A stretch of 31,232 bases of DNA from an uncultured Collinsella sp. (GCA_902464645.1 CABQKL010000011.1:1-31232), one strand, 5' to 3'. Shown: positions 5,982 through 14,754, numbered from the stretch's first letter. The notes: generated by a model from the letters alone, not told the origin. Translations and numbers: made by a program.

Positions 5982-8900
5982 TTAGCCCATCAGGTCGACG
6001 ACGTTAAAGCCGGCGTTGCTCTTGGCGATGACGTCTCGGCCGCCAAAGACGCAGGTGGGCGACTCGGCCGCAATGCGCGTCACATCGGCGCCGAGCGAGC
6101 GAAGCTCACCGGGCGTGGCGGCGAGCATCTGGGCGCGGCGCTCCTCGCGTGCATGCGGATCGAGCCCGGCCAGGTAGGTCGTGTTGCGGCGCTTGGTGAG
6201 CGCGTACGGCTTCACCGGCGCGTCCATGCCGCTCACGCAGCTCACGATAAAGCCCTCAAAGGCGGCCTCGTCGGGCTCAAAGCTGCCGAGCCATTCGCCT
6301 GCGCGCGCCACGCGCTCAATCGAGGGGTCGATTGCCGGGTCGCGGTAGGTGTAGAACGCCGCCTGACGCTCGCCGGCCGCGCGGAATCCGCAGCCGTACG
6401 CGCCGCCCTTAACGCGGATCTCGTTCCACAGGTAGTCGTAGGAGAGCGCGTTGGCGGCAACCGCCCAGGCGCCCGTCACGTCAATGCCCAAGCGACGCGG
6501 GTCGCACGCGCTTGCTGCAAAGCAGATGTCGCTGGGGATGACAAAGGCCTCGTGGCGGTCGCACGGCGTCGGCACCACGAGCGCGTTGCGGCCGGCATCG
6601 GCGCCGTCGCCAGCGCCCAGCCCCAGGTCGCCCGCAGCATTCCAGTACGCGTCAAAGTCCTCGTCGCTGCCGGTAAAGCTCGCCATGCAGCCATCGGTCA
6701 CAAAGATGCGGCCTGCCAGCTCGGCAAGCTTGGCGCGCAGGCCGTCCAGTCGCTCGTCAAAGTGCTCGAGCAGATCGCGCAGGAACAGGTAGAAGTCCAC
6801 GCCCGAAAGCTGCTCGCGCACCACGGCCGAAGGTGAGCTGTAGCTCATCGCGCGACCCAGCGCCGCCGAGTGTCCGTTGTTGATAAAGCCCTGCTCAAGC
6901 CCAATGCGAATCTGCGTGAGCACGTCGCGCACGCGGTCGGCGTCAGCATCGAGCAACAGCGTGCTCGACCACACTTCGCGCGGCAGGCTCGCCAGCGCGT
7001 CGATCTTTTCGGACAGGGCGCCGGCGCTCACCAGCAGGTAGGGGCGCACGCCGTCCACGTCGGGCTGCGTCATGACCTCGGTCGTAAAGCTCAAAAAGCC
7101 CAGCTTGCCGGCGAGCAAGTTGTCGAGTTCCTCGGCCGAGTGCTCGCTCGTGGGCAGCTGTTTGAGCAGGCGGCAGAGCAGCGTCACATAGGGCAGGTCC
7201 TCAAACGCAACGCAGCTCAGATCGAAATACTGCATGGCGTAGGCCAGGCGGTTGGTGGGGATGCCGTGGCGCAGGCAGGGGATGGGCGCGGTCGTGTCTA
7301 CGACCAGCGGAGGCTCGGGGCGCGCCTCGCCAATGTCGGACACGCGCAGGCGCGGCAACGTGGCCTTGGCCTCGGGCGTGTCCTCCGCCTCCTGCGCGGC
7401 ACGTAGCGCGACCGTGCGCTCGACCACATCGGCCAGCTCGGCATCGGTCATGGCATCGCGCTTGGCAGCCAGCTCGGCAGCTTCGGCACCCTCCGCACCC
7501 TCGGCGGCATCCACCGGCACCAGCTCGACCAGCGCCATATGGTCGTTCTCCAGCACCAGCTCGCGCAGCAGGTCCTCAAAATAGCTGCCGTCCAGCTCGC
7601 CACGCAGCTCCTCGTACACCGGGCCGTACTTGAGCGCCAGCGTCGCGGCGTCGTCATCGTAGAGCCAGGTGCTCAGCGCGTCGCACGCAATGGCCACGCC
7701 GTCGGCGATACCGTAGTCGCGCTGGCGCAGATCGTATTCGTTGCTGCTGATGATGGCTTCCAGGCGCTCGCGCGGAACGCCGTGCTCGCACAGGTCGCGG
7801 CAGGCGTCCTGGAACACGCGGCGCAGCTCGCGCGCCACGCCGGGCTGCGCGTTTTGCAGCATGATGAGCTCGTAGGGCTGCAGGCTCTCGGCCGCGGTGT
7901 AGCTCACCACGTTGCCGCCCAAGCCAGCGGCCAGAATGGCCTTCTTAACCGGCGCTTCGTTGGAGCCCAGCAGCGCCTCGAACAGAATGTCCGCCGCGAT
8001 CGTGCGCTTGCGGTCGAGTGCGCTGCCCAGCACCAGACCCAGGCCCACCAGGGCGTTCTCAGGCGTGGTGGCCATCTCGACGCGCTTATACTCGCAGGTC
8101 ACAGGCGCCTGCACGTCCAGCGGATTGGGCGCCAGCGCGGACGGGTCCTCGCCGGCGGCAACGGCTGCATCCATGCGGCGGCTCGCGGCACTCGGCTGCG
8201 ACAGGTAGCGCTCGTCCAAAAAGGCCAGTGCGCGGCCCACGTCCAGGTCGCCGTAGAGCGTGATATAGGAGTTGGAAGGATTGTAGTGGCGCGCATGCGT
8301 GTCCAGGAACTGCTCGTAGGTGAGCGCGGGAATCGCGCGCGGGTCGCCGCCACTCTCGTGCGCATAGGCGGTGTCGGGATAGAGCGCGGCGTTGACGGCG
8401 TCGTCCAGCACGCTCATGGGGTCGGACAGTGCGCCCTTCATCTCGTTGAACACCACGCCGTTATAGCGCAGCGTGCCCTCACGCAGGCTCGCGGAGCTGT
8501 CGTCGCCCTCGCCCTCGGCGCCCTCCGGCAGGTCCAGCTCGTAGTGCCAACCCTCCTGCTCAAAAATGGTGGGCTTGGTATAGATGGCCGGGTTGAACAC
8601 CGCGTCCAGGTACACGTCCATCAGGTTGTACAGGTCCTGCTCGTTGGTGGTGGCAACGGGGTAGATGGTCTTGTCGGGGTAGGTCATGGCGTTGAGGAAC
8701 GTCTGCATGGAGCTCTTGATCAGATCGACGAATGGCTCCTTGACGGGAAACTTGGCCGATCCGCACAGCACCGAGTGCTCAAGGATATGGAACACGCCGG
8801 TGGAATCGGCCGGCGGCGTCTTAAAGCCAATGGCAAAGGCCTTGTTCTCGTCGTCGCACGCCAGGTACAGTAGGCGAGCGCCCGAGGCGGTGTGGCGCAG

Positions 8901-9026
8901 CACGTAGGCGTCCGAATCGAGCTCGGGCACGGTCTCGCAGCGCTCGACGGCAAAGCCGTGGCAGGTGGTGCCAGGCACCAGCAGTGCGGCGGCAGCGGCG
9001 CGCGGGTCGGTTGAGGTGGTGGGCAT
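5982..9026 (-). CDS. M16C metallopeptidase, PreP/presequence-protease-like
   Basis: 1014 residues, the size of PreP/Cym1-type M16C peptidases, which form a two-half chamber degrading peptides of tens of residues. The inverted zinc motif HILEH is at 80-84 (two His ligands and catalytic Glu83), followed by the SxKFPVKEPF and SSMQTFLNAMTYPDKTIYP segments conserved in this family. The FNEMKGALSDP motif further on supplies the third zinc ligand (first Glu). The inactive C-terminal half has the usual GGAYGCGF loop. No signal peptide is seen, so it is probably cytoplasmic. AAAGGAGG seven bases before ATG 9026 is one of the strongest ribosome-binding sites in the window and fixes the start. Monocistronic, with a terminator at 5936-5974. 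Confidence 0.92.
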   Translation of the reverse strand: MPTTSTDPRAAAAALLVPGTTCHGFAVERCETVPELDSDAYVLRHTASGARLLYLACDDENKAFAIGFKTPPADSTGVFHILEHSVLCGSAKFPVKEPFVDLIKSSMQTFLNAMTYPDKTIYPVATTNEQDLYNLMDVYLDAVFNPAIYTKPTIFEQEGWHYELDLPEGAEGEGDDSSASLREGTLRYNGVVFNEMKGALSDPMSVLDDAVNAALYPDTAYAHESGGDPRAIPALTYEQFLDTHARHYNPSNSYITLYGDLDVGRALAFLDERYLSQPSAASRRMDAAVAAGEDPSALAPNPLDVQAPVTCEYKRVEMATTPENALVGLGLVLGSALDRKRTIAADILFEALLGSNEAPVKKAILAAGLGGNVVSYTAAESLQPYELIMLQNAQPGVARELRRVFQDACRDLCEHGVPRERLEAIISSNEYDLRQRDYGIADGVAIACDALSTWLYDDDAATLALKYGPVYEELRGELDGSYFEDLLRELVLENDHMALVELVPVDAAEGAEGAEAAELAAKRDAMTDAELADVVERTVALRAAQEAEDTPEAKATLPRLRVSDIGEARPEPPLVVDTTAPIPCLRHGIPTNRLAYAMQYFDLSCVAFEDLPYVTLLCRLLKQLPTSEHSAEELDNLLAGKLGFLSFTTEVMTQPDVDGVRPYLLVSAGALSEKIDALASLPREVWSSTLLLDADADRVRDVLTQIRIGLEQGFINNGHSAALGRAMSYSSPSAVVREQLSGVDFYLFLRDLLEHFDERLDGLRAKLAELAGRIFVTDGCMASFTGSDEDFDAYWNAAGDLGLGAGDGADAGRNALVVPTPCDRHEAFVIPSDICFAASACDPRRLGIDVTGAWAVAANALSYDYLWNEIRVKGGAYGCGFRAAGERQAAFYTYRDPAIDPSIERVARAGEWLGSFEPDEAAFEGFIVSCVSGMDAPVKPYALTKRRNTTYLAGLDPHAREERRAQMLAATPGELRSLGADVTRIAAESPTCVFGGRDVIAKSNAGFNVVDLMG

Positions 9027-9078
9027 ATGCAGCCTCCTTTGACGCCCCAGCGGGGGCGAATCGAGTCGAATCCTCGAG

Positions 9079-9106
9079 AGTATACCCATATGTGGCCCTC
9101 GACCAA
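9079..9106 (-). promoter_or_regulatory. Candidate promoter of the M16 peptidase gene
   Basis: On the minus strand TTGGTC (9101-9106) and TATACT (9079-9084) are 16 bases apart, about 53 bases before the start codon. Confidence 0.45.
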
Positions 9107-9116
9107 TCTGCCGCAC

Positions 9117-9231
9117 GAGCGTGGATTTTCGGACACACGAGCGTGGAAATTCGGACGCAAATTGAACGAGAGTGGATTTTCGGACGGAAACAGCCCCAAA
9201 ACGCCAAAAAACCGTCCGGAAATCCACTCTC
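9117..9231. repeat. Family B repeat copy 3
   Basis: Direct units of GAGCGTGG(A/T)(A/T)(A/T)TTCGGAC start at 9117 and 9139, and a hairpin at 9168-9231 has 20-base arms beginning GAGAGTGGATTTTCGGACGG. Unit starts are 22 and 29 bases apart, exactly as in copy 1. It lies upstream of the peptidase promoter, so here it cannot be that gene's terminator. Confidence 0.75.
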
Positions 9232-9268
9232 GATTCCTGACCGTCCATCACTCATGCATTTCTCATTT

Positions 9269-9495
9269 CTCACTTATCTCTAATATAAGAGATAACAGAA
9301 AGATGAGAGATAAATATGAGAGATAACTGAGCAGCAAAAAGACAAACAATCATGGTATTGTCTCAATACCGATTGTTCTACCAGCAAGAACATGTTTAAA
9401 TGAAACAGATGGTAGACATCTTATCTTCCATCTCTCACTCATCTCTTATATGAGAGATAGCAGTAAGATGAGAGATAATTACGAGAGATAACTGA
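9269..9495. promoter_or_regulatory. AT-rich control region with two 63-bp direct repeats (iteron-like)
   Basis: Copies at 9269-9331 and 9433-9495 match at 56 of 63 positions. Each holds one inverted (TATCTCT) and three direct AGAGATA half-sites, the first two forming a palindrome of about 20 bases. The 101-base spacer contains a second inverted repeat (AACAATC-AT-GGTATTG against CAATACC-GATTGTT, 9345-9377), a third (TCTACC near 9377 with GGTAGA near 9412), and a weak promoter-like pair TTGTTC/TTAAAT (9373-9401, 17-base spacing). The block is much poorer in GC than its surroundings and lies just upstream of a putative DNA-binding regulator, so autoregulatory operators are the simplest reading. 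Confidence 0.65.
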
Positions 9496-9553
9496 GAGAT
9501 GAAGGAAATCTATTCGCGGCATTCTCCGCCGGACTGAGCGAAAGGACGTGCAG

Positions 9554-11029
9554 ATGAACGAAAACGAGCTGACCGGTCTGCTCGAGTCTTTAAGGCGCAT
9601 GGGCTCGGACGATCTTAACATCGAGGTCAAGGAGAGCGCCACGACGCTTTCCCGCGACGTATGGGAAACGGTCAGCGCTTTCGCAAACACTGCCGGCGGC
9701 ATTATCGTGCTCGGCGTGAGCGAGCGCGCGGGCTTTGTCCCGGTTGAGAACTTTGAGACCGAGAAGGTGCTCAACCAATTCGTAGCGGGCATGGGTGATG
9801 CCGGCGGCCGCGGAAAACTGGCCAATCCGCCCAAATACACTATTGAGCGCGTGGAGCTTCGGGGCACCGTAGTTCTCGTTATCACGATTGAGGAGCTCGA
9901 CCCGTCGAGCAAGCCCTGCTATGTAATAGAGCGCGGCGCCCAGGGCGGCAGCTACAAGCGCATCGATGACAAAGACGTGCCACTTTCATCGACCGAGGTT
10001 TTGGCGCTGTCGTCATACGAGCGGACGAGCCCCAGTGATCGCGATGCGGTGCCCGGCGCGGTCGCAGGCGATCTTGACGAGGCCCTGGTCGACCGCACGA
10101 TAGAGCGTGCTTTCTCGCTGACACCCCGGGCAATGCGCGGCGCGCCGGACAAGAAAACGAAGCTGGAGCGCCTGAATTTCCTCGACTCCCAGGGCAATGT
10201 TACTAAGGCCGGGCTCCTGGCTACGGGTGCCTATCCTCAGCAGTTCTATCCTAAGCTCTTTATCGATGTGGCGGTCTATGCCGGAACGCAGAAGGGCGCG
10301 GCGGGGTCGTTGAGGTTCATGGACCGTACGATCTGCGAGGGAACGTTGGGCGAAATGATCTCGGATGCCGTCGCGGCAGTCGCCAAGAATTTGCGGCGAA
10401 CCTCGATGATCCAAGGCGTCTCGCGTGTCGACTCGCTGGAGATTCCCGAGGAGGTCCTGCGCGAGGCAATCGCCAACGCCGTAATCCACCGAGAATACGG
10501 AGATCGGTTCTGTGGGCAGTCGATCGCTGTTGACGTCTTTGATGACCGTATCGAGGTGACGAACCCCGGCGGCCTATACGGAGGAAAGACTCGCGAGAAC
10601 CTGTTTGACGGCAGCTCCCGATGTCGCAATGCTACGCTTGTGAAGCTCATGTCGCTTGTCCCATTGCCCGACGGTGCGGGCTCTCCTGCCGAAGGCAACG
10701 GGTCGGGCATTCCAATGATGCTCGATGCCATGCGCGCGCACGGTCTGGCCGAGCCATTGTTTTGCCCAGGTTTCGACCGATTTAAGGTTGTCCTCTACCG
10801 AGCGAAGGTTGAGCAAATCGATCATGGCGGGGACTTAATTGTGGCGGCACTCAAGCGCAACGGCGAACTGGGAACGCGCGAACTGGCAGAATGCACGGGA
10901 CTCACCGTCTCCCAGGTTAGGGTACGCGTCAATGCGCTCATCGCACGGGGCGAGCTTGAACCTACGGCGTCGGCGACGAGCCGCAACCGCAAGTACCGGC
11001 TGACGGAGCGCGCGGGGCAGCTGCACTAG
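9554..11029 (+). CDS. AlbA_2 (Schlafen-type) ATP-binding transcriptional regulator
   Basis: 491 residues. The N-terminal AlbA_2/Schlafen-like domain spans roughly 20-150, with IEVKES and SAFANTAGGIIVLGV at 23-55. A GHKL-like HATPase_c_4 segment (EEVLREAIANAVIHREYG) lies near 300, then NPGGLYGG and GSGIPMM. The last 75 residues form a winged helix-turn-helix (RELAECTGLTVSQVRVRVNA). This architecture is common in bacteria, usually annotated as a putative transcriptional regulator; biochemical function is poorly known and some members sit in defence islands. ATG 9554 was chosen because AAAGGA ends seven bases before it; GTG 9548 is too close. The upstream 63-bp repeats are likely its operators (inference). 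Confidence 0.85.
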   Translation: MNENELTGLLESLRRMGSDDLNIEVKESATTLSRDVWETVSAFANTAGGIIVLGVSERAGFVPVENFETEKVLNQFVAGMGDAGGRGKLANPPKYTIERVELRGTVVLVITIEELDPSSKPCYVIERGAQGGSYKRIDDKDVPLSSTEVLALSSYERTSPSDRDAVPGAVAGDLDEALVDRTIERAFSLTPRAMRGAPDKKTKLERLNFLDSQGNVTKAGLLATGAYPQQFYPKLFIDVAVYAGTQKGAAGSLRFMDRTICEGTLGEMISDAVAAVAKNLRRTSMIQGVSRVDSLEIPEEVLREAIANAVIHREYGDRFCGQSIAVDVFDDRIEVTNPGGLYGGKTRENLFDGSSRCRNATLVKLMSLVPLPDGAGSPAEGNGSGIPMMLDAMRAHGLAEPLFCPGFDRFKVVLYRAKVEQIDHGGDLIVAALKRNGELGTRELAECTGLTVSQVRVRVNALIARGELEPTASATSRNRKYRLTERAGQLH

Positions 11030-11093
11030 TGGCTGCCCCGCCTCGCATCCCGCCATTTCACGCGCTGCACATCGAAACCTGCGGCAAAGCAGT

Positions 11094-11099
11094 TACAAT
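11094..11099 (+). promoter_or_regulatory. Possible -10 box for the PilZ operon
   Basis: TACAAT 59 bases before the PilZ start codon, in an otherwise GC-rich stretch. No good -35 is visible. Confidence 0.25.
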
Positions 11100-11157
11100 A
11101 GCCCAATGTGCATCGCGCACGACGATGATATCGGCGCCCGCGACTGGGGGAGAATAC

Positions 11158-11823
11158 ATGGCAGAGCAACAGATAACGCCGGGGACTAAGCTTCAGGTGG
11201 CATTCGACGTGCCCATGGGCCAAAAAACCGACTTCAACATGCTCGCCACGTACAAAGAGGACCTGGACGAGGCGTACTTTCTTATGAGCGCGCCCATGCT
11301 CGCCGGCAAGCCGCTCATCATGGACGAAAACCAAAAGCTGTTGCTGCAATACAAAGTGGGCGAGGAGACGTTCGTGCTCGCCGGCTATCCCGAGGCAGTC
11401 GAGAAAAAGGGCATCCGCACCTACTGGAAAATGCGCAAAGTCGCCGAGCAGCGCAGCTTTGTCAAGCGCCGCGATGAGCGATTTAAGGTCGCCATGCGCC
11501 TGACCTACCAGCGCGACAACGCGCCGACCCCCGAGCCCGAGGACGCCATGACCATCGACGTCTCGGCTGGCGGCCTGGCCGTCTACCTTAACGATTACCC
11601 CGACGTGGGCGAGGCCCTGGCCGTGCAAATGCCCACGATCCGCCTGCAGGGCGAGCGCCACGAGCTGCCAGAGCAGCTGGGCATCGTGTGCTGGGTGCGT
11701 CGCGCGCCCAAGGGCAGCCTGTATCGCAACGTCTGCGGCCTGCAGTTCCGCTACGCTGACGACATGGAGCGCGAGCTCGTCAAAGAATACGTCGGCTACA
11801 TCCGCACCAAATATAAGATCTGA
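11158..11823 (+). CDS. PilZ-domain c-di-GMP-binding protein (YcgR-like)
   Basis: 221 residues, cytoplasmic, no membrane segment. An N-terminal beta-rich region (about 10-98) resembles the YcgR/flagellar-brake N-domain. The PilZ domain follows, with both canonical c-di-GMP contacts: RxxxR at Arg104-Arg108 (RRDER) and DxSxGG at 134-139 (DVSAGG). Binding is therefore predicted to be intact. It starts at ATG 11158 behind GGGGGAGA. The next gene begins five bases after its stop without a clear ribosome-binding site, implying translational coupling. Because that partner carries the C-terminal signature of the exported proteins downstream, this is the likely c-di-GMP input to the system (inference). 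Confidence 0.88.
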   Translation: MAEQQITPGTKLQVAFDVPMGQKTDFNMLATYKEDLDEAYFLMSAPMLAGKPLIMDENQKLLLQYKVGEETFVLAGYPEAVEKKGIRTYWKMRKVAEQRSFVKRRDERFKVAMRLTYQRDNAPTPEPEDAMTIDVSAGGLAVYLNDYPDVGEALAVQMPTIRLQGERHELPEQLGIVCWVRRAPKGSLYRNVCGLQFRYADDMERELVKEYVGYIRTKYKI

Positions 11824-11828
11824 TCTCC

Positions 11829-12974
11829 ATGGCACTGTTCAAGCGTAACGACAACAAAGATCAAGCTGCCGAGGATTTGGCCGAGGATTTCGTCGAGGAC
11901 CAGGCCGAGGACACGTCGCAGAACGCGCCCGGCACCGATGCCGAGGACGCGCCCGTCGAGGATTCCGCGCCCGAGCAGGCTCCCGCCTCCCGCAAGCGCT
12001 TTGGCAAACGCAAGCCCAAGCCCAAGCGCAACCTGCGCGGCGTGGTGCGCATCGAGGAGCTGGAGCAGGCGCTGGCCGACCAGGACCTCGACGACATCGA
12101 CCCCGACGCGGTCGTGTCCATGTACATGCCCAAGCGCCGCATGGAGCGCATCGGCGCGGCGCTGCTGCGCATGGACAAGCTGCAAAAGGCCCTCGTGGTG
12201 CTGGCGCTTGCCTTTGGCGTGCTGTTCGCCCTGTCGTTTATGCAGGAAAACATGGGTAACTTCACCATCAACCTCAACCGTCTGGAGCTGTTCCGCCGCG
12301 GTGTGGCCATTGCCGACAACGGCGACTTTAACAACGCCACCGCGCGCCTGGCCGCCGACGCCTTGGACAACGGCACCAATATCGCTGCCGAGGACCTGCC
12401 CGACAATCTGGACGACATCGACGGCAACCACAACGGTAAAAACTACGTGGCGTACACCTTCTATATCCGCAACGCCGGCAAGACCGATCTGGGCTACAGC
12501 GCCAAGCTCAAGGTGGTCAGCGCCAGCAAGGGCGTGGAGAAGGCCGCGCGCGTGAGGGTGTATCGCAACGGCGAGCCCACCACCTACGCGGCGGCTGCGG
12601 CCGACGGCAATCCCGAGCCCAGCACCGAGCCGTTTGCGTCCAAAGACGTGGTGACGACCATTAGCCACAAGAACTTCCGCGTGGGCGATGTGGACAAATA
12701 CACCGTGGTCATTTGGCTGGATGGCGACGACCCGGAGTGCGTGGACAAGATCATCGGCGGCGCGGTGGAGTTCGGTTTTGACTTTGATTCGTCCGAGACC
12801 GACGATTCGAGCCTGTTCGTTAAGTTCGTGCAAGATATTGCCGACACCCTGACCGGCAACGACCCCATTAGCGCAAGCGGCAACGAGGCGCCCGATTACT
12901 ACAAGGAACACAACGTGACTTGGAGTAATCGCCGCAACCAAAAGAACTCGCCCGCAGGGGACGAGGGTAAGTAG
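11829..12974 (+). CDS. Single-pass membrane protein with exported TasA-like domain
   Basis: 381 residues. An acidic stretch (12-50) and a basic stretch (54-70) precede a further cytoplasmic region to about 118. One transmembrane helix (about 119-137) leads to an external domain. Near the C-terminus VIWLDGDDPECVD (294-306, Trp296, Cys304) matches the W-x-E/D-G-x-D-x-x-C signature of the exported proteins at 14811, 21802, 22698 and 24532, with Asp in place of Glu. Unlike those, it lacks the A-T-Y-A-W-F export motif, so it is probably retained as a membrane anchor. Coupled to the PilZ gene, and followed by a strong terminator. I infer an anchor or base subunit whose cytoplasmic tail could contact the PilZ protein. 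No known family was recognised outright. Confidence 0.75.
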   Translation: MALFKRNDNKDQAAEDLAEDFVEDQAEDTSQNAPGTDAEDAPVEDSAPEQAPASRKRFGKRKPKPKRNLRGVVRIEELEQALADQDLDDIDPDAVVSMYMPKRRMERIGAALLRMDKLQKALVVLALAFGVLFALSFMQENMGNFTINLNRLELFRRGVAIADNGDFNNATARLAADALDNGTNIAAEDLPDNLDDIDGNHNGKNYVAYTFYIRNAGKTDLGYSAKLKVVSASKGVEKAARVRVYRNGEPTTYAAAAADGNPEPSTEPFASKDVVTTISHKNFRVGDVDKYTVVIWLDGDDPECVDKIIGGAVEFGFDFDSSETDDSSLFVKFVQDIADTLTGNDPISASGNEAPDYYKEHNVTWSNRRNQKNSPAGDEGK

Positions 12975-12981
12975 AACGAAC

Positions 12982-13024
12982 AAGCGCCGGACCGGAATCG
13001 ATTTTCCGGCCCGGCGCTTTTGTC
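12982..13024 (+). terminator. Rho-independent terminator, probably bidirectional
   Basis: AAGCGCCGG-A-CCGGAA pairs with TTCCGG-C-CCGGCGCTT around ATCGATT and is followed by T-rich sequence. The AA run on the left could also terminate the convergent minus-strand gene. Confidence 0.85.
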
Positions 13025-13535
13025 ATGCGGAGGCGTTGTCTGCGGAGGTAGCGCCGTTGCCGGCGGCGCCGTCCAGCAAGAACAACCGCAGCGCGAGCTT
13101 GATCGCATAGCCAGGTTTGACCTGCGCCGCGTCTCCCACGCGTTCGCCCAGGTCACTACAGCAGGCATAGAGGTCGCGGATGAGGTCCACGCCCGAGAGC
13201 GTGAACATGTAGCTCGCGTCCGAAAGCGCGTTGGGTGCTGCGGGCAGCCCCGCAGCTTGGCAGAAGCTCGCGAGGTCGGGAGCCATGACGGCCTTGTAGT
13301 CAATCGCGGCGCCACGGTCCCGTGCAGCCTGCTCCTGCTTGCGGGCGTACGACAATGCCGCCGCCAGTACAAAGCTGGGCGTGGGCGCATTGACGTCGTC
13401 GGTGGTGGCCACGAGCTTGCCGGCCGCTTGCGTGACCAGCCAGGCGACTTCGCGCTGACAGCGGACGGCTTTGCGCGTCACCGGTTTGATCGATCCGGTG
13501 GAAACGCTTCCCTTGGGTTGATTGGCGGCAGGCAT
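13023..13535 (-). CDS. Hypothetical protein, 170 residues
   Basis: I do not recognise this protein. It is soluble-looking and Ala-rich, with a Lys/Arg-rich start (KPVTRKAVRCQREVAWLV near 16-33), a mostly helical prediction by eye, and a hydrophobic C-terminal stretch (YAIKLALRLFLLDGAA) too short and charged to be a clear membrane helix. ATG 13535 was chosen with GGGAGG just upstream (spacing about 4-5). It lies between two clusters of the exported-protein system on the opposite strand and shares no motif with them. Codon use looks like the host's, so I consider it a real gene of unknown role. Confidence 0.6.
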   Translation of the reverse strand: MPAANQPKGSVSTGSIKPVTRKAVRCQREVAWLVTQAAGKLVATTDDVNAPTPSFVLAAALSYARKQEQAARDRGAAIDYKAVMAPDLASFCQAAGLPAAPNALSDASYMFTLSGVDLIRDLYACCSDLGERVGDAAQVKPGYAIKLALRLFLLDGAAGNGATSADNASA

Positions 13536-13932
13536 GGGCCCTCCCAACAAATAACCTGTTTAGCAGGCAAAAATGACACGTTCTTCATCAGTATAGCGAG
13601 TGGGAAAGGGCTAGGGCGAAGCTCGGCGGAGGGTGAATGTATGCGATGGCGTGGCACTGCGGTCGCAAGGCTTAAGAGGGACTTACGGCTTTGCGGGAGA
13701 GAGATCAAATAAGGTAAACGATGTTCACATAGCACCACATATAACCCGAGGTAGACCTATGAATCTGCCGGAATGTAGACTGCCGAAAACTCATAAGGAA
13801 ATCGTAAGAATTATGGTATTCTTCATTCCATGTCTAAAGGATGGGCAAGCAACATCCAACACGAAAGCGCGGGCTCCCCTTCCGGGCTTCTCGAGGGTCA
13901 TCTGGGATGAATGGGGAAAGAAAGGGGTCCGC
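13536..13932. other. Intergenic leader of the first exported-protein gene
   Basis: 397 bases separating a minus-strand gene from the exported-protein gene at 13933. It is poorer in GC than the neighbouring genes and should hold the promoter, but I see no convincing -35/-10 pair. An in-frame ATG at 13759 behind GAGGT would add 58 residues to the next protein. I disfavour it because AAAGGGG at 13921-13927 sits correctly before ATG 13933. Confidence 0.5.
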
Positions 13933-14721
13933 ATGGATACCAAGGCATTAAAGAAGCAGATGGGCGCCGCCATCGCCATGGTCCTCGTGGCAGCCGTAGC
14001 CCTCGGCTCCGCAACGTTCGCATGGTTTGTCAGCAACAACAAGGTTACGGCGAAGACGTCTAACATTGCAGCTCAGTCGAACTCCGCGTATCTCGTGATC
14101 GATAATACGACGACGTCGACGAGCTCCACTGGCGCCGTCACTTCTGCGGTTGATAAGAAGGAGCTCTATCCTGCGAAGACCGAGAAGGGACAGGATGGCA
14201 ATGCGGTTTGGAAGTCTGCCTATGCATCCAGCGCCGATGCTTCGATGATGAAGCCCGACAGCGAGTTCACGATTGGTGACGGAACTGCTGCTCAGGCTGT
14301 GAAAGCGAAATATGCGGTCGAGAATACTTTTTATGTGGGTACCGGTACCTACGATGGTGAGTTCACGAACCTGCATATTACGGAAGTGAAGGTTACTAAC
14401 CCCACCACGGCGGAGAACATGAATCTAGGCAATGCGCTTCGTATTCTCGTTGTTTACAAAAATAAATGGGAGGTTTGGAGCGGCAATGGCATCAAGCTCA
14501 GCTCATCTGTCGATAGTCCTACTGCCGGCGGCGATCTGCTTGCTCCTGGTGAGGTAATCACATCCGGTCACGATGCCGAGGTTAAGGTTTACCTGTATTA
14601 CGACGGCGATGACGCCAATGTCTACTCCAACAACCTTGAGAAGATTAAGACTACGGCTGGCGACAATGGCGTGACCATCACCTTCGAGGCGACTCCCAAG
14701 GAGTACAAGGACGCTAACTAG
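13933..14721 (+). CDS. SipW-type exported protein, TasA/camelysin-like (262 aa)
   Basis: Begins with a short basic n-region (MDTKALKKQ), a hydrophobic core to about residue 27, and ATFAWF at 27-32, the hallmark of alternate signal peptides processed by SipW-type signal peptidases. The exported part is rich in Thr, Ser, Asn and beta-prone residues, with LYPAKT (a degraded form of the L-Y-P-V/I-S-T motif of its paralogues), NALRILVVY and VYLYYDGDDANVYSN. The last corresponds to the C-terminal signature without Trp and Cys. No sorting signal or C-terminal membrane helix, so it is secreted or assembled outside. A strong ribosome-binding site, its own terminator, and codon use poorer in GC than the neighbours suggest an abundant product; major fibre subunit is an inference. 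Confidence 0.82.
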   Translation: MDTKALKKQMGAAIAMVLVAAVALGSATFAWFVSNNKVTAKTSNIAAQSNSAYLVIDNTTTSTSSTGAVTSAVDKKELYPAKTEKGQDGNAVWKSAYASSADASMMKPDSEFTIGDGTAAQAVKAKYAVENTFYVGTGTYDGEFTNLHITEVKVTNPTTAENMNLGNALRILVVYKNKWEVWSGNGIKLSSSVDSPTAGGDLLAPGEVITSGHDAEVKVYLYYDGDDANVYSNNLEKIKTTAGDNGVTITFEATPKEYKDAN

Positions 14722-14754
14722 TCAGCGCTTGCTTCGTCGTTTTTGAGATTTCAG

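Noticed and set aside
7539..8873. 444-codon plus-strand frame opposite the M16 peptidase
   Set aside because: Shadow of the peptidase gene, which has the HxxEH motif and a strong ribosome-binding site on the minus strand.
13759..13932. Upstream in-frame start for the exported protein at 13933
   Set aside because: It would add 58 residues before a standard short SipW-type signal peptide, and the better-placed AAAGGGG lies before ATG 13933. Kept as a weak alternative.
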